NCBI GenBank assembly: GCA_045629305.1
Contig: JAZQQZ010000023.1
Location: forward strand, 1-45,413
DNA length: 45,413 bases
DNA from: UBA1227 sp045629305
Lineage (GTDB): Bacteria > Bacillota > Clostridia > Oscillospirales > Acutalibacteraceae
Direction: 5' to 3'
The translations under genes were made by a program, and so were the position numbers. This document shows, piece by piece, positions 40,397 to 45,413 of this stretch (within the stretch, counting starts at the first letter, position 1; each line of letters starts with the position of its first letter). The notes under the pieces were generated by a model, which did not search any database, had not been told where the DNA came from, and was given only the letters and a program-made list of their open reading frames with translations.

Positions 40397-41333
40397 CAAA
40401 ATTTAAGTTGTATTTTGTGACAAGATTCATCATGTCATCGAAGGCATAGCAAAGGTGCTTTTTAGTATGTGCATCCGATGAGAAAATTACAGGTGTTTTA
40501 TGCTCACCAAGGAAAGTCAGAACACGTGCATTTGGATATGGAACTGTGGCATATCCGCGTGACATTCCACCGGTGTTGATTTCGAAGATAACCGGCGTAG
40601 CTACGAGCTTTTCGAGCGCTTTACGCTCGGCGGCGATATAGCGCTGATCCTCTGTATCAATAAACAATTCACCAGTCTCTTTCAAGTGCTTTTCATTGAG
40701 CTTGGTGATGAGATCAAAGTGACCAATTATATCGCATTTTGTCTTGTTATAAAGGTCGCCGACGAGCTCAAAATAGCGCTCGACAGCAGCCATTTTATCA
40801 CCATTAAAATAGTGGGAAATTGCATAGTCAAGATTGGCATAATCCTGGTCTACTGATGACCACTCGATGTCCTCTTCTATGAGTGAATGAACAGAGCCAA
40901 TTACATAATCATAATAGGCCAAATCAGATGTATCAGACCAATAATCCTGCTCAATTCCAAGACGTACTTTGATGAATTCTTTGTACTGTTTCTTGAGCTG
41001 ATTTATAGTGTCAATATATTCATTTTTATCCTTCAAAGAGAGTGTCCAATCAGGCTGTGATTCAAGGTGAGAATGGGCAGAAAGACCTATCTCAGTCATG
41101 CCATTATCAATGGCTTGAAGCACAATTTCCTCTGGGGTGTTGGACCCATCACTGAAATTCGTATGTACGTGATAATCGCTGTACCTACGTGTTTCTAGGT
41201 CTTCCGTGAGACCTGGCCCATTCTCCCCATTCATGAACTTTCTTGTTCTCTTGAGAGCTAAAATCAACAGTCCAATTAGATATACAATAAATATAATAAT
41301 AAGGACTATTTTAAGTGTTGAAACAAATTCCAT
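40380..41333 (-). CDS. Membrane-anchored PHP-domain phosphoesterase (histidinol-phosphatase-like)
   Basis: A 317-residue protein with one N-terminal membrane helix (about 8-30) and a cytoplasmic PHP domain (about 50-317). Metal ligands and motifs are DYHVHTNFSDGS (about 53-64), IGLSAHSHLE (about 83-92), GIEQDYW, SVHSLIEEDIEW, GHFDLITK and FSSDAHTKKHL at the end, all matching HisK-type histidinol-phosphate phosphatases. No other histidine gene is nearby, and a membrane anchor is not usual for HisK, so another phosphoester substrate is possible. It has its own promoter embedded in the V-ATPase terminator, and the SD sits almost at the mRNA's 5' end. Confidence 0.85.
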   Translation of the reverse strand: MEFVSTLKIVLIIIFIVYLIGLLILALKRTRKFMNGENGPGLTEDLETRRYSDYHVHTNFSDGSNTPEEIVLQAIDNGMTEIGLSAHSHLESQPDWTLSLKDKNEYIDTINQLKKQYKEFIKVRLGIEQDYWSDTSDLAYYDYVIGSVHSLIEEDIEWSSVDQDYANLDYAISHYFNGDKMAAVERYFELVGDLYNKTKCDIIGHFDLITKLNEKHLKETGELFIDTEDQRYIAAERKALEKLVATPVIFEINTGGMSRGYATVPYPNARVLTFLGEHKTPVIFSSDAHTKKHLCYAFDDMMNLVTKYNLNFVEKLP

Positions 41334-41349
41334 AGTATCACCGCATACT

Positions 41350-41378
41350 ATTATAAAATAAATCAGGCCCGCTGTAAA
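41350..41378 (-). promoter_or_regulatory. Promoter for the PHP gene, nested in a terminator hairpin
   Basis: On the minus strand TTTACA (41373-41378), 17 bases, TATAAT (41350-41355). The -35 box spans the loop and adjoining stem bases of the hairpin at 41366-41385. The predicted start near 41343 leaves a leader of only about 10 bases carrying GGTGAT before ATG. Confidence 0.75.
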
Positions 41379-41396
41379 GCGGGCCTTTTTTATTAG
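41366..41396. terminator. Terminator hairpin after the V-ATPase operon
   Basis: GGCCCGCT and AGCGGGCC (perfect 8-bp stem, 4-base loop). The T run (TTTTTT) is on the plus strand; on the minus strand, where the V-ATPase genes read, the stem is followed by TGATTTATTTTATAAT, a weaker T-rich tail. Confidence 0.75.
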
Positions 41397-41408
41397 TGAA
41401 AAGTGCTA

Positions 41409-42071
41409 TTAAGCTTCTTTTTCGCTATAATGATGAGCCTCTTCAAGCATCATATCCTTAACCTTCATGAGACGTGTTGTAGTAGCACGGTCATTCTCGT
41501 CAAGTTTCATACGAATGTACTTGATTGTCTCTTCATACTGAGGAATAAGGACATGTTCGAGTGCATTAACACGACGACGTGTCTTCTCAATCTCAGCAGC
41601 CATAAGCTGGCAAGATTTCTCAACCTCAGCAAGTCTGAGCATTAAAGGCATAATATCTGATAATGCTTTAACTGCATCATCAAGATCTGAAGATGTGAAT
41701 GCATAACCGTATGAGTAAATGTCGTTTGCATCCGCTGTCTTAAACTTAGCATCGAAAACAGGGATCATAACGCTCATGACATTCTTTTCAGTTATCTCAA
41801 GGCTCATCTCCTGCATTGGGAGCATAAGAGCAACATTAAGAGCTTCGTCGGACATTACGGAACGAGCTACTGCCATATGAGCATTAGCTTCTGCTATTCC
41901 CTTTTCAACTTCACGACGGAGTTCCTTATTCTCACGAACAAGCTCAATAAACTGACGCATCAATTCGTCACGTTTATCCTTGAGAAGCTTATGACCTTTT
42001 CTAGCGGTCTTAAGCTTATTCTTAATGTTGGTGAGCTCCATGCGGGTAGGGTTTACATTGAGTCTAGCCAC
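41409..42071 (-). CDS. ntpD: V-type ATP synthase subunit D
   Basis: The central-stalk (rotor) subunit of the A/V-type ATPase. The 220-residue protein is mostly two long helices that form a coiled coil (about 1-75 and 130-205), with the family N-terminus NVNPTRMELTNIKNKLKTA. The start is GTG with SD AGGTGA 6 bases upstream. It is the last gene of the operon, 15 bases after subunit B. Confidence 0.95.
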   Translation of the reverse strand: MARLNVNPTRMELTNIKNKLKTARKGHKLLKDKRDELMRQFIELVRENKELRREVEKGIAEANAHMAVARSVMSDEALNVALMLPMQEMSLEITEKNVMSVMIPVFDAKFKTADANDIYSYGYAFTSSDLDDAVKALSDIMPLMLRLAEVEKSCQLMAAEIEKTRRRVNALEHVLIPQYEETIKYIRMKLDENDRATTTRLMKVKDMMLEEAHHYSEKEA

Positions 42072-42086
42072 AAGGCTTCACCTACT

Positions 42087-43460
42087 TTACTTTTTGTCAT
42101 AATACTCATCGAGGAGTGCATCAGAAATACGCTTGAGTTCGTTACGAGGAAGCAAACGAAGGAGTTCCCAACCAAGGTCGAGTGTCTCTTCGATTGATCT
42201 GTTGGTCTGATAACCCTGAGAAACGTACTGCTTCTCGAATTCATCAGCGAACTTAGCATAGAGAAGGTCGATATCTGTAAGAGCTGCTTCACCAAGGATT
42301 GTCATAAGTTCCTTAGCGTCCTTACCACGTGAATAAGCTGCGAAGAGCTGGTTCATTGTGTTGGAGTGGTCCTTACGTGTCTTACCTTCACCAGTACCCT
42401 TATCCTTAAGACGAGAAAGAGATGGAAGTACGTCAACTGGTGGCTGAATTCCACGTCTATCAAGGTCACGAGAAAGCATGATCTGGCCCTCTGTGATATA
42501 TCCTGTAAGGTCAGGGATTGGGTGTGTCTTATCGTCCTCAGGCATTGAAAGGATAGGAATCATAGTGATTGAACCATCCTTACCCTTCTGACGACCAGCA
42601 CGCTCGTACATTGTAGCAAGGTCAGTGTAGAGGTAACCTGGGTAACCACGACGACCTGGAACTTCCTTACGAGCAGCAGATACCTCACGAAGAGCATCTG
42701 CATAGTTTGTAATATCAGTCATAATAACGAGAACGTGCATGCCCTTGTCAAATGCAAGATACTCAGCAGCTGTAAGAGCCATCTTAGGTGTAGCGATACG
42801 CTCTACTGCAGGGTCGTTTGCAAGGTTAGAGAACATGACTGTTCTGTCAAGAGCGCCTGTCTCACGGAATGACTCTACGAAGAAGTTCTGTTCCTCGAAT
42901 GTGATACCGAGAGCTGCGAATACAACGGCGAACTGTTCGTCCTTACCGCGTACCTTAGCCTGACGAGCGATCTGAGCAGCAAGTTCTGCGTGTGGAAGAC
43001 CTGAACCTGAGAAAATAGGAAGCTTCTGACCACGAACAAGAGTGTTAAGTCCGTCGATAGCAGAAACGCCTGTCTGAATGAACTCTGATGGGAAAGCACG
43101 AGCTGCTGGGTTCATAGGAGCACCGTTAACATCGAGTCTCTTCTCAGGGATAATTTCTGGACCACCATCGATAGGATTACCGAGACCGTCGAATACACGA
43201 CCGAGCATATCTGTAGATACGCCGAGTTCCATCTGGCGACCAGAGAAACGAACCTTAGAATCAGAAAGGTTGATACCTGTTGAGCTCTCGAAGAGCTGTA
43301 CAACTGCGTTAGAACCATCAACCTCAAGAACCTTGCAACGACGAACTTCGCCGTTTGCAAGCTCAATTTCACCAAGTTCGTTATATGTAACGTCTTTAAC
43401 GTCACGTACGATCATAAGAGGACCAGCAACCTCTTGTATAGTTCTATACTCTTTTGGCAT
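42087..43460 (-). CDS. ntpB: V-type ATP synthase subunit B
   Basis: The non-catalytic nucleotide-binding subunit of the V1 hexamer. The 457-residue protein starts KEYRTIQEVAGPLMIV and has LPIFSGSGLPHAELAAQIAR (residues about 148-167) in place of a P-loop, then FVESFRETGALDR, ITNYADALREVSAARKEVPG and RRGYPGYLYTDLATMYERAG regions that match the family. The ATG overlaps the subunit A stop (TAATG), so translation is coupled. Confidence 0.97.
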   Translation of the reverse strand: MPKEYRTIQEVAGPLMIVRDVKDVTYNELGEIELANGEVRRCKVLEVDGSNAVVQLFESSTGINLSDSKVRFSGRQMELGVSTDMLGRVFDGLGNPIDGGPEIIPEKRLDVNGAPMNPAARAFPSEFIQTGVSAIDGLNTLVRGQKLPIFSGSGLPHAELAAQIARQAKVRGKDEQFAVVFAALGITFEEQNFFVESFRETGALDRTVMFSNLANDPAVERIATPKMALTAAEYLAFDKGMHVLVIMTDITNYADALREVSAARKEVPGRRGYPGYLYTDLATMYERAGRQKGKDGSITMIPILSMPEDDKTHPIPDLTGYITEGQIMLSRDLDRRGIQPPVDVLPSLSRLKDKGTGEGKTRKDHSNTMNQLFAAYSRGKDAKELMTILGEAALTDIDLLYAKFADEFEKQYVSQGYQTNRSIEETLDLGWELLRLLPRNELKRISDALLDEYYDKK

Positions 43461-45223
43461 TAGTAGTCCTCCTCCTTATTGAGAGCATCAGCAAGCTCTG
43501 AGTTGAGTCTTGCATCGATCTTCTCGTATTCTGCATCAATGTCCTCTTCCTTAACATACTTGAAACGTCCGATAGCTTCACGTACAGGAAGGTCAATGAT
43601 GTCTTTAATTGAAGCGCCCTTAGAAAGTGCATCAGCTGAACGATCGTAGAATTCACATACGAGAGTCATCATGTAATGCATCTTCTTAGGAGAAGAATAT
43701 GTATCAACTGAGTCGAAAGCAACCTGATGGAGGAAGTCCTCACGGATTGAACGAGCAGCTTCCATCTTAAGACGATCTGCCTCTGAAAGTGCGTCCATAC
43801 CTACCATCTTAACGATTTCGTCAAGCTCTGCCTCTTCTGAGAGAAGAGTCATCATCTTTGTACGAAGAACTGTCCAGTTTTCAGCTACTTCCTTGTTGAA
43901 CCACTTACCAAGCTTACCAGCATATAGTGAGTAAGAAGTAAGCCAGTTGATAGCTGGGAAGTGTCTCTTATAAGCAAGAGCAGCATCAAGTCCCCAGTAT
44001 ACCTTTACGATACGAAGTGTTGCCTGTGATACAGGCTCTGAAATATCACCACCTGGAGGTGATACAGCACCGATTGCTGAAAGAGCACCTTCGCGTCCAT
44101 CAGAACCGAGTGAGATTACACGACCAGCACGCTCATAGAACTGAGCAATACGAGAACCGAGGTAAGCAGGATAACCTTCCTCACCTGGCATCTCTTCAAG
44201 ACGACCAGACATCTCACGAAGAGCCTCTGCCCAACGGGATGTAGAGTCAGCCATCAAAGCTACTGAGTAACCCATATCACGGAAGTACTCAGCGATTGTG
44301 ATACCTGTGTAAACTGAAGCCTCACGAGCTGCAACAGGCATATCAGATGTGTTAGCGATAAGAACTGTACGTTCCATAAGTGACTTACCTGTATGTGGGT
44401 CGATAAGCTCTGGGAACTCGTTCAAAACGTCAGTCATCTCGTTACCACGCTCGCCGCAACCGATGTAAACAACGATTTCAGCGTCTGCCCATTTAGCAAG
44501 CTGGTGCTGTGTAACTGTCTTACCTGAACCGAATGGGCCAGGAATAGCAGCACAACCACCCTTTGCAAGTGGGAAGAGTGCGTCAACAACTCTCTGTCCT
44601 GTTACAAGTGGGATTGTAGGATCGAGCTTCTGAGCATATGGACGGCCTACACGTACAGGCCACTTCTGCATAAGTCCGATCTCTTCGCCATTGTCAAGTG
44701 TTGCAACTGTGTCTGTTACTACATAGTCGCCTTCCTTGATTGACTTGATAACGCCACCCTTTGATCTTGGTGGGATCATAATTCTGTGTTCAACAACCTC
44801 AGTCTCCTGAACGATACCGATGATATCACCAGGAACAACTGTGTCGCCTTCTGCAACCTTTGGTACAAAGTGCCATTTCTTTTCACGGTCGAGAGAAGGA
44901 ACTTCGATACCTCTCTTGAGGTTGTTACCTGTCTCTGCCATGATCTTTTCAAGTGGTCTTTGAATACCGTCATAGATTGTTGTAATAAGACCAGGTCCAA
45001 GTTCAACTGAAAGAGGCTCACCTGTTGATTCAACAGCTGTACCTGTTCCGAGACCAGATGTCTCCTCATAAACCTGGATAGAAGCACGGTCTTCGTGCAT
45101 TTCGATTATTTCACCAATAAGTCTCTCGTCACTAACACGAACTACGTCGTACATGTTAGCGTCACGCATGCCATCGGCAATAACAAGTGGTCCGGAGACT
45201 TTGGTAATAGTACCTTTACTCAT
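43460..45223 (-). CDS. ntpA: V-type ATP synthase subunit A (catalytic)
   Basis: The catalytic subunit of the A/V-type ATPase, 587 residues. It has the beta-barrel start KGTITKVSGPLVIADGMRDA, the A-specific insert (about 90-185; KGGVIKSIKEGDYVV), the P-loop GPFGSGKTVTQHQLAKW (about 231-247), the catalytic Glu in CGERGNEMTDVL and ADSTSRWAEALREMSGRL (about 325-342). Whether H+ or Na+ is pumped depends on subunit K, outside the window. I choose the ATG at 45223; a GTG 12 bases upstream lies almost on the SD. Confidence 0.97.
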   Translation of the reverse strand: MSKGTITKVSGPLVIADGMRDANMYDVVRVSDERLIGEIIEMHEDRASIQVYEETSGLGTGTAVESTGEPLSVELGPGLITTIYDGIQRPLEKIMAETGNNLKRGIEVPSLDREKKWHFVPKVAEGDTVVPGDIIGIVQETEVVEHRIMIPPRSKGGVIKSIKEGDYVVTDTVATLDNGEEIGLMQKWPVRVGRPYAQKLDPTIPLVTGQRVVDALFPLAKGGCAAIPGPFGSGKTVTQHQLAKWADAEIVVYIGCGERGNEMTDVLNEFPELIDPHTGKSLMERTVLIANTSDMPVAAREASVYTGITIAEYFRDMGYSVALMADSTSRWAEALREMSGRLEEMPGEEGYPAYLGSRIAQFYERAGRVISLGSDGREGALSAIGAVSPPGGDISEPVSQATLRIVKVYWGLDAALAYKRHFPAINWLTSYSLYAGKLGKWFNKEVAENWTVLRTKMMTLLSEEAELDEIVKMVGMDALSEADRLKMEAARSIREDFLHQVAFDSVDTYSSPKKMHYMMTLVCEFYDRSADALSKGASIKDIIDLPVREAIGRFKYVKEEDIDAEYEKIDARLNSELADALNKEEDY

Positions 45224-45273
45224 TCTATCTATCACTTGCCTTTCTGTTTACGGCTAAAATTTTGATTTGCGCA

Positions 45274-45413
45274 TTACGCGTCTGAAAGTATATCTGAGCC
45301 AACTGCCTGTTCAACAGACTTGCTGACGTTTCTCATACCAAGACCTGTATTTCCTTGAATACCCGGAATAGGAATAATAGCCGGTACAGGTAATTCACGA
45401 TAGCGGTCGAGTT
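45274..45413 (-). CDS. ntpF: V-type ATP synthase subunit F, C-terminal part
   Basis: The last 45 residues of a gene that continues beyond the right edge. The frame on the minus strand reads LPVPAIIPIPGIQGNTG, then MRNVSKSVEQAVGSDIL and a TAA stop; this P-I-P and VE-AVG-DIL ending is characteristic of subunit F, the small stalk protein. The next gene is subunit A, matching the common order F-A-B-D. Confidence 0.88.
   Translation of the reverse strand, partial: LDRYRELPVPAIIPIPGIQGNTGLGMRNVSKSVEQAVGSDILSDA

Noticed and set aside
1..45413. CRISPR array, insertion sequence, phage or toxin-antitoxin genes
   Set aside because: No regular repeats, transposase or integrase motifs, or matching small gene pairs were seen.

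Overview
The window is a chromosomal, almost entirely coding segment of a low-to-moderate GC Firmicute. It is most likely a member of the Clostridia, and Lachnospiraceae-like by gene content, although species cannot be read from the sequence. Evidence for this is the set of Firmicute-type operons (yicC-remA-gmk-rpoZ-priA-def-fmt-yugP-rsmB-rlmN-prpC-prkC-rsgA; scpA-scpB-DUF2953-ytfJ; cdaA-cdaR; tsaE-tsaB-rpiB-upp), a V-type (A/V) ATPase operon, strong Shine-Dalgarno (SD) sites, frequent TTG/GTG starts and consensus sigma-A promoters. All genes except rodA are on the minus strand.

Layout, left to right. Positions 1-300 hold a strong promoter and leader of the kind found before rRNA operons, pointing off the left edge. 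A tRNA-Leu(CAA) and a Na+/neurotransmitter-type symporter follow. Next is tsaE-tsaB-rpiB-upp plus a small unknown gene (1925-4607), then the lone plus-strand gene rodA (4722-5894), which shares a bidirectional terminator with pcrA. Then come pcrA, ruvX, a class A PBP, an orphan PilB-type ATPase, a flavin-type PNPOx-like protein and a membrane protein that looks like a catalytically dead signal peptidase (5927-14232). From 14347 to 30837 runs a long housekeeping array read leftward. It begins with a site-2 protease and scpA-scpB, and continues through DUF2953, ytfJ, an rRNA pseudouridine synthase, yicC, remA, gmk, rpoZ, priA, def, fmt, yugP, rsmB, rlmN, the PP2C/PASTA-kinase pair and rsgA. From 30917 to 40095 a second leftward array carries a DUF695/RraB-like gene, cyclophilin, ispF, cdaA, cdaR, an FG-GAP/VCBS-like membrane protein, a response regulator, a histidine kinase, yqhQ and prmC. 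A tRNA-Leu(TAA), a membrane-anchored PHP phosphoesterase and the end of a V-ATPase operon (F partial, A, B, D) close the window.

Functionally this is core cell biology: translation start and quality control (fmt, def, rlmN, rsmB, rsgA, prmC, tsaB/E), chromosome maintenance (scpAB, priA, pcrA, ruvX), cell-wall growth (rodA, PBP), Ser/Thr phosphorylation signalling, c-di-AMP synthesis, a two-component system and ion-motive energy. I found no phage, transposon or CRISPR array, and no obviously new multi-gene system. The observations most worth checking are: an extended inverted repeat that copies the 3' end of tRNA-Leu(TAA) across its terminator; a signal-peptidase-like protein without its catalytic motif; an RsmB that lacks an internal block; a promoter nested in a terminator hairpin; and an uncharacterised membrane protein lying between the c-di-AMP genes and a two-component system.
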